Assembly: GCF_030160275.1 (NCBI RefSeq)
Contig: NZ_BSOA01000022.1
Span: 1 to 64,000, forward strand
Length of the DNA stretch: 64,000 bases
DNA from: Dyella flagellata
GTDB lineage: Bacteria > Pseudomonadota > Gammaproteobacteria > Xanthomonadales > Rhodanobacteraceae
Direction of reading: 5' to 3'
The position numbers and the translations under genes were made by a program. This document shows, piece by piece, positions 46,826 through 55,574 of the stretch (position 1 is its first letter; each line of letters opens with the position of its first letter). The notes below the pieces were generated by a model, which saw only the letters and a list, made by a program, of their open reading frames with translations, had not been told where the DNA came from and made no database searches.

Positions 46826-46884
46826 TGAGCAAAAAACACGAAGTCATATTGTTCTACTTTCGAACTCACGAGTAGGGCGCTCTT

Positions 46885-47820
46885 ATGCCTTCTACAATAC
46901 GCGCACTCGCGCTAGCCATTACCGGGGTAATTCTCCTTGCGCGTCAGGCGATAGTATTCAGTCAAGCCACCACGAGTTGTTCAAGGTGCGGAGAAGATTC
47001 AGCGCCGGATGCAGCACAGCAATGGAGCCGCCATTTCGCCATCCAGGTCAATAGTCACCGATTTCTCCAGGGCGACAAATCGGCAAAAGGACTCATCCAT
47101 CTTTTCACCGATATTCCTCAGCTATGTGCCCGTTCTCGCCCAACCAGTGAAACGGGCACTGTCGGCCGACTGTTCGCTCAAGTGGATCGCTATGGTTGGG
47201 TCGCGGTAGCATCTGGCCCGTTGCGGCAGCGGCCGCTTACCTCAAACGCAGGGCATAGCGTGGAACCGTGTTCGATACTCGCTTCTTGGGAAAGCGCCTT
47301 TCCCGGCTCATTGCCGGCCGGTTATCTCTGTCGACACACCGTTTCAAGTCGGTGGCTTCGCATTCACAGCCTTCCGGGGTCGAAGCGATATGCTGAAACG
47401 GAGCGTGAGTATCAGGAGATACTTCATCGCAATTATGCGGCGGCAAGAATGCTTCTAGGTGAGCATGAAGCATGCTTCTTGGTCGTGATGCGATTTGGCG
47501 AGGATGGAGCATGGAATGAATCGGAAGCCGATGTCGCCCTTCCCAAAATAATGACCCACTTCATGCAGGCCGGAGACGAGGATGACGAAATTCATTTCTT
47601 TGGTACTCCGCTCACCTGGGGAGAGGCAAAGCATGATTCGCTCTTACGCGCAGTGGCCGATGACCGAACTGGCCGAGTGATGATTTTTAACCCGGCCCGC
47701 CGTGCGGCGTTCGCTCCCTACGACGGCGGAGCTGATCTTTTTTTCCCCACCGAGTTCGACGTGTCAGTGGCACGTAACAAATTCGGCGCTTGGCTGTCTC
47801 CTCACCCAGATGGGCTATAG
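46885..47820 (+). CDS. Hypothetical protein, C-terminal DUF3885-like half
   Basis: A 311-residue open frame. Only the C-terminal 150 residues look like a real conserved domain: AETEREYQEILHRNYAAARM, EIHFFGTPLTWGEA and the end FGAWLSPHPDGL resemble the DUF3885 family. The first 160 residues have an odd composition and may be non-coding DNA that happens to be open, so the true start may lie further in. The first residues could be read as a weak signal peptide. Function unknown. Confidence 0.5.
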   Translation: MPSTIRALALAITGVILLARQAIVFSQATTSCSRCGEDSAPDAAQQWSRHFAIQVNSHRFLQGDKSAKGLIHLFTDIPQLCARSRPTSETGTVGRLFAQVDRYGWVAVASGPLRQRPLTSNAGHSVEPCSILASWESAFPGSLPAGYLCRHTVSSRWLRIHSLPGSKRYAETEREYQEILHRNYAAARMLLGEHEACFLVVMRFGEDGAWNESEADVALPKIMTHFMQAGDEDDEIHFFGTPLTWGEAKHDSLLRAVADDRTGRVMIFNPARRAAFAPYDGGADLFFPTEFDVSVARNKFGAWLSPHPDGL

Positions 47821-47898
47821 GCGCTATGCCCAGCTATTCGCCCAAGTGGGCCGCTGCGACGGATTGGGGGACACTGTCCCCCGGCTCCCGCCCCAGCG

Positions 47899-48450
47899 TC
47901 AAAGGATGACGCATCTAGACGAGTTATTCGGCGGAGGGAGTATCACGTCGCCACCGATGGAGGTGAAATCGGCTAACCGCTGTTCGGCGAGGTTGGTGGC
48001 GGCCACCTTGAAAATGACGGCGCCCTCAGCAAGGGTTGCGGTAATCTCCAATTCGCCGGCCAGGCTCGACGTGTCTTTTACCCACACGACTCCGGTGAAA
48101 CCCGTCTTCTCGCGCAGGCGGGCGATCAGTGTTCCGCCGTCAGCGGCGCCATATTTCAGCCCCGTAAAATTCCTCTTGGACTCCTTGGAGTCATCTTCCC
48201 AACGGAGCGAAAGCATCCCCACGAGGTACATTGCCGTCGCGCCTTGAGCGACCTTTCCGTATTCAGCGATGTCCGCGTCTGTGACTGCCGGGAAAGCCAA
48301 CGACGCTAGGTGTAACCCCGCCAGCCCTCCCTTGACGACGCATGTGACCGTAACGCAGCTTGAGACTGCTGGATAGAGGATCCCCAACTTGTCGACCCCG
48401 TACCATTCCTGGTCCGCAGTCTTGATCCCGTTCGAGTTGAGCTTCTTCAT
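47899..48450 (-). CDS. Hypothetical CheD-like protein with a C-terminal CVIL box
   Basis: A 183-residue protein with MKK start and GGAGAG upstream. YPAVSSCVTVTCVVKGGLAG leads to GLHLASLAFP: a Cys (32) after a small-residue turn and a His (47) 15 residues later, like the GSC...H pair of CheD and related Cys deamidases. Later blocks AQGATAMYLVGMLSLRWEDD and GLKYGAADGG are compatible with that fold. The last four residues are Cys-Val-Ile-Leu (codons TGC GTC ATC CTT then TGA), which matches the eukaryotic CaaX prenylation signal. No signal peptide. No chemotaxis genes are nearby. Fold assignment is my reading of motifs and is tentative. Confidence 0.6.
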   Translation of the reverse strand: MKKLNSNGIKTADQEWYGVDKLGILYPAVSSCVTVTCVVKGGLAGLHLASLAFPAVTDADIAEYGKVAQGATAMYLVGMLSLRWEDDSKESKRNFTGLKYGAADGGTLIARLREKTGFTGVVWVKDTSSLAGELEITATLAEGAVIFKVAATNLAEQRLADFTSIGGDVILPPPNNSSRCVIL

Positions 48451-48651
48451 GATGCTCTCCTTTCAGAAATGGCGCGCGATCCCGAAATCCCTGGGGAGCC
48501 GGCATCAACAGATTGACTGAACGCCTGGGGCAAAAGCCGAGGCATTATTTCATCAACTCGGCAAACGGGGCAATCGAATCCATGAAGGCGATTGAGGACA
48601 CTTTTCCGCAGATTCGACCCTGACAGTTGCATCAGCGCCCATGCTTTTGCT

Positions 48652-48748
48652 CGTCATACCGGCGAAGACCGAGGCGCTTTTCAATAGCGAAAGCCGGTCA
48701 ATCCATGGCAAGTACGAAGCTTGGATTCCGGCCTTCGCCAGAATGACG
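48652..48748. repeat. MITE-like inverted repeat CGTCATxCCGGCGAAG
   Basis: Left end CGTCATACCGGCGAAGACC pairs imperfectly with right end GGCCTTCGCCAGAATGACG. About 97 bp overall. A related GCGGGAATGAC motif occurs twice just after it (48788-48816), so this gap of about 480 bp (48451-48933) seems to be made of decayed small repeats; no gene is supported in it. Confidence 0.6.
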
Positions 48749-48933
48749 ACTCGCTCTGAAACGGTATCACCCTAGTGCTTATCTACGCGGGAATGACTGC
48801 CAAAAATCGCGGGAATGCCACAGGTTCTCGCCCCTTTGATCTCCTGTTACTTACGGCACTACCGACTTTTTCGACCGCCGATGCAACCTGCTGATGCTAC
48901 TGAGAGTCATGAGCTGAACTAAAGAGGTGATCA

Positions 48934-50370
48934 GTGCGTGCCATTCTCCGCCGAATAATTCGTATTCTCGCAGGCGTAGCCTTAACCCTGGTTTTGGTCT
49001 GGGGCGGACTGGTCCTGACGTTTCGCTTCCATTTCCACCCCTCTGCGCCGAGCGCTGATTATCCGAAGCCAACGTCTCCTCTCGAAGCACAGCGGCAAGA
49101 TCTCAACTATTTCACCAAGGTGATAGCACTTGATCGCGCTTTTTCGCCGGCTGCACGGAAAGCTACCGAAGCGCGCCTCGCCGATCTGATATCCCTACCG
49201 GATGCGCTGCCATCGCCCAAGCTGCACGTAGCGCTAATGCAATTGATGGCGCTAGCCGACAATGGCCATTCTCGCGTGGCGGCGATATCCGATGAGGGCA
49301 CGCGAATGGTTCCGCTGCGGGTGACACGCTTCGCGGAAGGCTACTACGTAACTCGGGCGGCTCCGGCTTATCGCGACATGCTTGGCGGTCGCGTGGACAG
49401 CATCGACGGGCACATGATCGATCAGATATTGCCGCAACTGGACACACTCAGGGGCGGCGTAGTTGGCTTCCGGCGCGAGAATGATGCGGCTTTCCTCGTT
49501 GTGCAGGATTTGCTGTACGGCCTGGGTATCGCCACAAACCCCGATGCTTCGACCTGGACCGTCACACTGCCCGACGGTCGAACCGTGACCCACCGACTGG
49601 CTGCTTATGCCAAGCGCAAGGGCGATAGCATGCCTTCCAGCGAGCGCTGGTTGTCGCCCGAGCCGAACAAGGATAGCGACGAGCCAGACTGGAGCGCTTA
49701 CCACCCGCAGTCCGCGATGTTGCCGGAAACGTGGCGAGACTTCGACAATCCCTATCGTTTGTTTTCCGCCGAAGGGAGTTGTGCGAAGGTCGTGCGATTG
49801 CAGAGCATCGGGGATGCCGATGGTCAAAAAATTGCGCCATTTCTCGTCGCAACAGAGGCAGCTCTCCGTGCTACCCCACCTTGCGCCGTGATTCTCGATC
49901 TGCGTGGCGACGGTGGTGGCGACTACACCAATACTTGGCACTTCAGCCATGCATTGCCGAACTTGCTCGCACCGCGCGGCCGCATCTTCGTGCTCACCGA
50001 TTCGCTGACCTTTTCTGCTGCTATCACCACGGCCGCGTTCGTCAAAGACGCTGGAGGCGATCGGGTCACTATCGTCGGCGAACCGGTCGGCGATCGCTTG
50101 TCCTTTTTCTCCGAGGGCGGCAGAGCCTGTCTACCCAACCTGAAAGTGTGTGCTTTCTACCAAACCGCGAAGCACGACTACGCGCACCCCTGCTATAGCT
50201 GGCGGGAATGCTTTTGGCTCAACTGGTTTTATCCGGTCAGGGTCAAGACGCTGCAGCCGGACTACATCGTGCCGCTCAGGTTTGAAGATTGGAACGCGGG
50301 CCGCGATGCGGCCTATGAGACAGCGCTTCGGCTAGCCGGACAAGCGCCGCTCTCGTTGAGTAAGCACTAG
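48934..50370 (+). CDS. S41-like (C-terminal processing) peptidase, membrane-anchored
   Basis: A 478-residue protein from a GTG start with AGAGG upstream. An N-terminal hydrophobic segment (ILAGVALTLVLVWGGLVL, about 9-26) anchors it or acts as a signal. The catalytic half resembles S41/Tsp peptidases: CAVILDLRGDGGGDYTNTW, then IFVLTDSLTFSAAITTAAFV with the likely Ser, and GEPVGDR. The usual catalytic Lys is not obvious and no clear PDZ domain is seen, so activity is unproven. Flanked by small repeats. Confidence 0.75.
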   Translation: MRAILRRIIRILAGVALTLVLVWGGLVLTFRFHFHPSAPSADYPKPTSPLEAQRQDLNYFTKVIALDRAFSPAARKATEARLADLISLPDALPSPKLHVALMQLMALADNGHSRVAAISDEGTRMVPLRVTRFAEGYYVTRAAPAYRDMLGGRVDSIDGHMIDQILPQLDTLRGGVVGFRRENDAAFLVVQDLLYGLGIATNPDASTWTVTLPDGRTVTHRLAAYAKRKGDSMPSSERWLSPEPNKDSDEPDWSAYHPQSAMLPETWRDFDNPYRLFSAEGSCAKVVRLQSIGDADGQKIAPFLVATEAALRATPPCAVILDLRGDGGGDYTNTWHFSHALPNLLAPRGRIFVLTDSLTFSAAITTAAFVKDAGGDRVTIVGEPVGDRLSFFSEGGRACLPNLKVCAFYQTAKHDYAHPCYSWRECFWLNWFYPVRVKTLQPDYIVPLRFEDWNAGRDAAYETALRLAGQAPLSLSKH

Positions 50371-50373
50371 CGC

Positions 50374-50442
50374 GTAGGCTGGGATGATAATCCCAGCATC
50401 CGGGATGCCGCGCGGAAAGCTGGGATTATCATCCCAGCCTAC
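50374..50442. repeat. REP pair (BIME-like), copy 9
   Basis: GTAG+GCTGGGAT+GATA+ATCCCAGC and inverted GCTGGGAT+TATC+ATCCCAGC+CTAC. Loops GATA and TATC are complementary. Right after the S41-like gene stop. Confidence 0.9.
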
Positions 50443-50747
50443 GCATTGAAGTACGCCCCCTTTGACCACCGTATGGCAAAAGGCATTTGACAGCCAAGCC
50501 ATTCATGGCCAATTATCGGCCGGGGAAAAGTCCGACTTTTTCAACGACCCATCGGGGTATGGGTCCATTACCGCTGGACATATCTTGCCCAGCGCACAGG
50601 GAGCGCGGTAACGCGAACAGCCGATGCAGGGAAGCACAAACCGGTATTGCTTTATCAACAAGCATGGCGCCAGCCGACGGCCAGTGAACAAGGCCGTATA
50701 CGACTTGCGCAATCGTCCGATTTGTCACGAGTAATACAGGAGTTTCC
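50443..50747. other. Intergenic stretch upstream of the CarboxypepD-like gene
   Basis: About 300 bp. A stem-forming block ACGGCCAGTGAACAAGGCCGT lies at 50679-50698. No gene is supported. The last bases hold AGGAG before the ATG at 50748. Confidence 0.45.
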
Positions 50748-51137
50748 ATGCGCAACATCGTGTCTTTCAGCAGTCTCTCGCGTTCCGGTTCGCTTTCCAC
50801 GTGCAGCGGGGTCATCGCCATTGCACTGGGTGTCGCTTGCTTCCTGCCTGCTTCGGCTGCGCACGCACAGGCAACCTCGTCCACCATTTTCGGCCAAGCC
50901 CCCGCGGGGGAAGTGGTCACGGCGACCAGTTCCCTGGGGCTGCACCGGCATGAAACCGTCAACAAAAAGGGACGCTACAAAATCAACTCATTGCCCATGG
51001 GCGACTATACCGTGACCTTGGAGAAAGGCGGACAACTCGTCGATACACGCCCTAATATCGGGCTGATTGCAGGCCGCGGCGCAGAAGTCGACTTCGCCTG
51101 CCCCAACGACCACTGCGAAGCATCAGAAAATAACTAA
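50748..51137 (+). CDS. Stand-alone carboxypeptidase-regulatory-like domain, secreted
   Basis: A 129-residue protein: signal peptide (cleavage near AHA-QA, residue 40), then ATSSTIFGQAPAGEVVTATS and NKKGRYKINSLPMGDYTVTL. This is the beta-sandwich domain at the N-terminus of Oar-like TonB-dependent receptors (pattern of IFG.APAG..VTA.S ... RY.INSLP.G.YTVTL). Here it ends at 129 residues with no barrel following; the next gene is on the other strand. Either an orphan domain or the remnant of a receptor. Confidence 0.8.
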   Translation: MRNIVSFSSLSRSGSLSTCSGVIAIALGVACFLPASAAHAQATSSTIFGQAPAGEVVTATSSLGLHRHETVNKKGRYKINSLPMGDYTVTLEKGGQLVDTRPNIGLIAGRGAEVDFACPNDHCEASENN

Positions 51138-51221
51138 GCAGACGTGGTCTGCAAACGTTGATGCCAGACCAGCGTCGTCGCTGCGCGCACCTGCCTACGA
51201 CGACGCTGCCGGGAGAAGCAC

Positions 51222-51289
51222 GTAGGCTGGGATGACAATCCCAGCTTTCCTAGCGGCATCCCGAAGCTGGGATTGTCATCCCAGCCTAC
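51222..51289. repeat. REP pair (BIME-like), copy 10
   Basis: GTAG+GCTGGGAT+GACA+ATCCCAGC and inverted GCTGGGAT+TGTC+ATCCCAGC+CTAC, exact consensus units. Between convergent genes. Confidence 0.92.
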
Positions 51290-51311
51290 GCGAAAGCCGG
51301 ACATTTGCCTC

Positions 51312-52232
51312 TTATTGCACGACCAGCCCAATCGAATCCCACTGTGATGTCGCCACAGCGCTGCCTTGCAGTGTCTGACCAACGTACAAGCGCGAAACTT
51401 TCCAGTGCGACAGATCGGTGTCGAGGCTTACATCATACGGATTGGTAGACGATGCCCTCGATTTTACATGCCCTGACTGGATGAGATTTCGCAGCTCGTT
51501 ATATAGGTCGATCGTGAAGAAGGCGCGGCCATTGCCAGGAACAAGAGCAGGAACCCCAAAATTACGAACGTCAGTATCCTCACAAAATTGCCTTGGATAA
51601 GCGTCGGTCTCATATCCTGGACACCACGATCTGTAATGATTCAGTGTCTGTCGGGAGTCTCTCACATCGATTTGAATGAAGAGCCTTTGGTTGTGTACCG
51701 CATTATTCAACTCCAATGACGCGATATATGCGACATAGTTGACATGGGGTGTAGCGCAGCGATCGGTCACCGACTCATAGACCAAGTTGATGCCCGCGCT
51801 CAACTTTATCGAAGACGCGGCATTCAAGCTGATCGACTGGATGATTCCAGGGGGATAGCCTGGATAATTTGCACTATCCGTTGGCTCAAGGAACAGATCA
51901 TATTCAGTGCCGCAGGCTGGTAACTTGGCTCCGTTCTGCGCCAGCTGGTAGCCCCCGGTGCTGGGTATAAAACCTACGCGGCCATAAGAGTTGGAGATAT
52001 CCCATGCTGCGCCGGGCGGCGCAGTTTTCGATCCGACAAGGTCCTTGGGAATATTCCACTGTGCGATGTGCCAAGTCGCGGGCGGTGCAGACCAGTCGCC
52101 GGCCTCCGATGTAAAGCGATGATTGTAGGTACTGGGCGCGATCCAAATGGATGCGCCGGGTCGCCTAACCAGATCCGCCGCGGCAACGGAGGCGGGGATC
52201 AGGAGCACAACGAAGATCGCAAGCAGTTTCAC
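51312..52232 (-). CDS. Hypothetical secreted protein
   Basis: About 306 residues from GTG 52232, which has GGAGG eight bases upstream. Signal peptide VKLLAIFVVLLIPASVAAAD (cleavage near residue 18). The mature part is rich in Asn, Ser and Tyr with four scattered Cys (in KLPACGTEYD, DRCATPH, SWCPGYE and RQFCEDTD) that could form disulfides. No family recognised. Base composition is lower in G+C than the core genes, so it may be acquired. Confidence 0.68.
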   Translation of the reverse strand: MKLLAIFVVLLIPASVAAADLVRRPGASIWIAPSTYNHRFTSEAGDWSAPPATWHIAQWNIPKDLVGSKTAPPGAAWDISNSYGRVGFIPSTGGYQLAQNGAKLPACGTEYDLFLEPTDSANYPGYPPGIIQSISLNAASSIKLSAGINLVYESVTDRCATPHVNYVAYIASLELNNAVHNQRLFIQIDVRDSRQTLNHYRSWCPGYETDAYPRQFCEDTDVRNFGVPALVPGNGRAFFTIDLYNELRNLIQSGHVKSRASSTNPYDVSLDTDLSHWKVSRLYVGQTLQGSAVATSQWDSIGLVVQ

Positions 52233-52296
52233 TAGCCCACCCTCCAACAGCGCAGAGGTTATACGCCCCCAAATTACCTAAGGGTCACAAATGTGT

Positions 52297-52350
52297 TAGC
52301 GCGACTAGCGGCCTCACTTTTTAGGTCGACCTGGCGGGGTAGCGCGACTA
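52297..52350. repeat. Direct 11-bp repeats TAGCGCGACTA
   Basis: TAGCGCGACTA occurs at 52297-52307 and at 52340-52350, 43 bases apart, upstream of the gene at 52482. The second copy lies in an imperfect palindrome GGTAGCGCGACTAACC. A regulator site is possible; not tested. Confidence 0.4.
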
Positions 52351-52481
52351 ACCAGGTCAATTTCCGTGCTCTTTCGACCGTCCTCTGCTGGATGCGCAAA
52401 CCTCGGGAAGCCCCCAGATGCGCCTCGAAGCGGCAAATAGCTAGCCTCGCCTGCACTCCCCCAAGAGCGAGGACGACGGCC

Positions 52482-53261
52482 ATGGTTTCTGCCATCAGTG
52501 CAAACGCTCCCATGATTTTTCATCAACGCCCCGAACCGCCGGATAGCGAGTCGCCGCTCGATATCGCGGTGGACAAATACAATAGCGACCTCAAAGCGGG
52601 CGATCCCTGCGTGCTGTGGAACGATGCGCAGGCGATTCGTGCCGCCGTGAAGCAGGAAATCGGCGATGACATTGCTTCGTTGCCGCAGCGGCACAAGACG
52701 GAGCTGCAGCCGACCATCGACCAGTTGGTCGACACCTATGGCCAGTCCATCATGAGCGTTCATGACATGGATCCGGCGGTGACGAAGGAAGTGATCCAAT
52801 CGGGCATCGACGATTACAAGAAGCAGGCCACCACCTGGACACCGGAAGATCGCAGCAAGGTCGATGCCTACATCAAGGATGCCATGACTCGCAACGGCGG
52901 CGACATTGAGAAGTCGTTCGAAGACCTGCGCAACATGCGCTGGACGCCCGCCTACTTTTACGACTCCAATCTCGCCATTGCCGCCGACTATCTGCGTGCG
53001 CGCTGGGAAACGCAAAAGTACAACAACATCACCGCCCAGGTTGAAGTCAGCACCTATCTGGACCAGAAGAAGCAGGGCCAGACCCCGCAGAATGGTCCCG
53101 GCCCGGTATCGCAGTATTCCAAGCTGCAAGAGGAATACATGTACAAGGGCATCAATGATCAGTGGAATACTTTGAATTGGTTCGAACAGATGTTCGCCGA
53201 TAGCCCGGACCAGACGGAGGCCGATCTCGCCATGGCCGCCTTCGAAAACGACGCCAGCTGA
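52482..53261 (+). CDS. Hypothetical helical protein, related in style to the LysM protein
   Basis: About 259 residues from ATG 52482, GAGG nine bases upstream. Soluble and helical with no signal peptide. It contains AQAIRAAVKQEIGDDIASLP, similar to AKKAMDAAIQDEIGGQIAS in the large LysM protein at 28255-30840. Proteins of this kind with no signal peptide but repeated helical segments occur among exported proteins of Xanthomonadales; that is inference. An in-frame extension upstream to 52293 has basic random-looking sequence and is not used. Confidence 0.65.
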   Translation: MVSAISANAPMIFHQRPEPPDSESPLDIAVDKYNSDLKAGDPCVLWNDAQAIRAAVKQEIGDDIASLPQRHKTELQPTIDQLVDTYGQSIMSVHDMDPAVTKEVIQSGIDDYKKQATTWTPEDRSKVDAYIKDAMTRNGGDIEKSFEDLRNMRWTPAYFYDSNLAIAADYLRARWETQKYNNITAQVEVSTYLDQKKQGQTPQNGPGPVSQYSKLQEEYMYKGINDQWNTLNWFEQMFADSPDQTEADLAMAAFENDAS

Positions 53262-53449
53262 CCGATGATCGGGTGTCCCGAACAGCTTTGGGGCACCCAA
53301 TCGCTGCTCGCGCTTGTCTGGCAGCATGCGTGCTGAACCGCCCATGCTGCCAAGCATGAACGTTCTCCATCGCGCTAATCTTTTCTTCACTACCGATTGA
53401 TTGCTTGAGACCAAAACTCCAGCTCATCACTGGTAGCGGGGATACGTCC

Positions 53450-53875
53450 GTGAAGAAGATTGTTTCGTTGACCCTAGCTTTGGCACTGGGTTGTGCTGGC
53501 GCAGCCATGGCACAAGATGAGCCGCATGCGTTGACGCAGCAGCAAATCGTCACGCAGCTGAACCAGCAGGGTTATACGGACGTGCACGATGTGGATTTCA
53601 GGAATGGCGTGTGGACAGCACGCGCGCACAGTGGCGATGGTTCACACGTAAAGCTACGCGTGGACCCGATTACCGGCGAGGCTTATCCGAACAAGCAGGT
53701 TTCACGACTTAACGAAACGGACGTCCGCGCCATGCTCTCCTCGGAAGGCTATACGCACGTGCATGATGTCGATTACGACGACGGTGTCTGGACCGCCAAA
53801 GCCAGGAATGACGCAGGCGTAAAGGTCCGGGTACAGATCGACGCGGAATCGGGCCGTATTATCGGCCAGAACTGA
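53450..53875 (+). CDS. Secreted protein with two PepSY-like repeats
   Basis: About 141 residues from GTG 53450. Signal peptide cleaved near AMA-QD (residue 21). Two tandem units follow: GYTDVHDVDFRNGVWTARAH and GYTHVHDVDYDDGVWTAKAR, each ending in a D..(T/S)G.(A/R) strand as in PepSY domains. The internal duplication is clear from the shared HDVD..(N/D)GVWTA core. Likely periplasmic; PepSY proteins often inhibit peptidases or bind ligands. Confidence 0.82.
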   Translation: MKKIVSLTLALALGCAGAAMAQDEPHALTQQQIVTQLNQQGYTDVHDVDFRNGVWTARAHSGDGSHVKLRVDPITGEAYPNKQVSRLNETDVRAMLSSEGYTHVHDVDYDDGVWTAKARNDAGVKVRVQIDAESGRIIGQN

Positions 53876-53907
53876 TAGCCGAGCGCGTAGTGCGATTGGC
53901 CAGTTGA

Positions 53908-54633
53908 TTACAGCGACGTCGTGAGATTGGTCACCCAATCCGGCAATACGCCGATGATCACCGCTTCGAGGTGACGATCGGTACCGGTGATGATCAACAG
54001 GCCGACCAGCACGATCAACACGCCTAGCACTCGCCTGCCCCTGCTGCCCGCTTCCATCAGCCTGCCGCGCCAACGCGCGAGCAGGCTTTGCGCGAACAAC
54101 GCCAGGATCAGCAGAACGGTGGCGATGCCAAACGCAAACGCCGCCATCACCAGGGCAACCTGTCCCAGATTTTTGCCTTGTGCGGCAAGCAGGGTCGCGG
54201 CGCCTAGCGTAGGTCCCACGCAAGGGCTCCACACCAGCCCGAGCAGCACGCCGATTCCCGCTTGCCCTGCCAGGCCGAAGCGTTCGAGCCGCGCCTGGCG
54301 CTCGCCCGCCCAGTTGGCCAGCGGCCCGGCCGCGTGCTCGAACGATGCCTGCAACCGCGGAACGACCAGCACGATGCCGACAACCAGCAGCAGTACTGCG
54401 CTCCATAAACGTATCGTCTCCGGGTTCAAGCCGGCAGAAGCGCCGATCGTCGCAAGAATGAAACCGGTAAGCGTAAACGACGCCACCAGCCCCAGCGCCA
54501 ACGCAAGCGGCCCCCAGCGATGACGCTGCGCCGCGCTGCCAAGCACGATGGGCACCAGCGGCAGCACGCAGGGCGACAGAATGGTCAGCGCGCCGGCTGC
54601 GTAGGCGACGAGGGGGCTAAGACTGCCGCTCAT
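53908..54633 (-). CDS. CcdA/DsbD-like thiol-disulfide transmembrane protein
   Basis: A 241-residue membrane protein with six hydrophobic segments. Paired motifs LSPCVLPLVP near the start and WSPCVGPTLGA in the middle carry the two conserved Cys of CcdA, which shuttles reducing power across the membrane. ATG 54633 has GGAG eight bases upstream. It diverges from a periplasmic thioredoxin gene (54801), its likely partner. Confidence 0.9.
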   Translation of the reverse strand: MSGSLSPLVAYAAGALTILSPCVLPLVPIVLGSAAQRHRWGPLALALGLVASFTLTGFILATIGASAGLNPETIRLWSAVLLLVVGIVLVVPRLQASFEHAAGPLANWAGERQARLERFGLAGQAGIGVLLGLVWSPCVGPTLGAATLLAAQGKNLGQVALVMAAFAFGIATVLLILALFAQSLLARWRGRLMEAGSRGRRVLGVLIVLVGLLIITGTDRHLEAVIIGVLPDWVTNLTTSL

Positions 54634-54800
54634 GAATAGGCTCCGGGACAGACGTAATACGCGGCCTTGCACAGGGACATGTTCAACTCCTTAGGAAGCA
54701 TCTATCTGGCTTTCGCTGAACAAGCCCGGCGGGTTACCTGTAACCGGATGCGTTTCGCAACGAATAGAGCTGTGCCACCCGCAACAAGAAGGATCTGCCC

Positions 54801-55193
54801 ATGTCCGTGCTTCGCAAGCTCTTCATCGCCCTGGTGCTTGGCCTGATATCCATCCCGCCACTGCTGGCCCAGCCCATTCAACCCTTCACCACGGCGGCGC
54901 TGAAGGCCGCGCAGGCGGCCGGCAGACCGGTGCTGGTGGATGCCTACGCGAGCTGGTGCCCCATTTGTCGCAAACAGGCTCCCACCATTGACGCCCTGGC
55001 CAAAGACCCGGCCTTTGACAAGCTACTGATCCTGCGCCTGGACTACGACAACCAGAGCGCGGAAAAGCGTGAGCTTGGCATCGTCCAGCAAAGCACGCTG
55101 ATCAGCTTCGACGGCAACAAGGAAACCGGGCGGCTGGTCGGCGTCACCGATCCCGGCGAAATCAGGAAATTGGCGCAGTCGGCCCTGCATTGA
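54801..55193 (+). CDS. Periplasmic thioredoxin-like protein
   Basis: A 130-residue protein: signal peptide (cleavage near LLA-QP, residue 23) and thioredoxin active site ASWCPICRKQ with Cys at about 52 and 55. The layout DAYASWCPICRKQAP resembles the C-terminal domain of DsbD. It faces the CcdA-like gene, so the two could form a split DsbD system. Confidence 0.87.
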   Translation: MSVLRKLFIALVLGLISIPPLLAQPIQPFTTAALKAAQAAGRPVLVDAYASWCPICRKQAPTIDALAKDPAFDKLLILRLDYDNQSAEKRELGIVQQSTLISFDGNKETGRLVGVTDPGEIRKLAQSALH

Positions 55194-55236
55194 GCGGATG
55201 GCTTTATGCTCGGCCGACTCACCAGGAGGGCCGAGC

Positions 55237-55566
55237 ATGCTCAAGTGCTGCAGCGCAGCCACAGCTTTGACGCTGATGCTCTCGGCGTGTGCATCAACGC
55301 CATCCGCTAGCAGCTATGCGTGGATGGATTATGCGTGTAGCGATGGACAGCGGGTGCAGGCCACTTACCCGGACTCAAACACCGCCGTGATCAAGCTCAC
55401 CGGCGTAAACCACACGCTGCACATCGCTATCTCCGGCAGTGGCGCCCGCTATACCGGCGACGGCTGGCAGTGGTGGACCAAGGGCATGCACGACGGCATA
55501 CTGGCGCCGCTGGCGCCGGGCGAAAGCATCGCGAGCGCGCCTGGCGTCGCTTGCCATGCCGGCTGA
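55237..55566 (+). CDS. MliC-like lysozyme inhibitor lipoprotein
   Basis: A 109-residue lipoprotein from ATG 55237, AGGAGG eight bases upstream. Lipobox LMLSAC with Cys near residue 17. The mature domain YACSDGQRVQATYPDSNTAV and the signature SGSGARYTGDGWQWWTKG match C-type lysozyme inhibitors of the MliC/PliC family. It would protect the cell wall from host or competitor lysozyme. Next to the thioredoxin gene on the same strand. Confidence 0.87.
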   Translation: MLKCCSAATALTLMLSACASTPSASSYAWMDYACSDGQRVQATYPDSNTAVIKLTGVNHTLHIAISGSGARYTGDGWQWWTKGMHDGILAPLAPGESIASAPGVACHAG

Positions 55567-55574
55567 TCGGGGGC

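Noticed and set aside
50443..50747. Possible riboswitch upstream of the CarboxypepD-like gene.
   Set aside because: Only a simple stem is visible and no conserved riboswitch core could be recognised.
46127..53300. tRNA-Phe as an integration site with a duplicated tRNA 3' end.
   Set aside because: No copy of the tRNA 3' end was seen downstream within the window, and no integrase gene is present.
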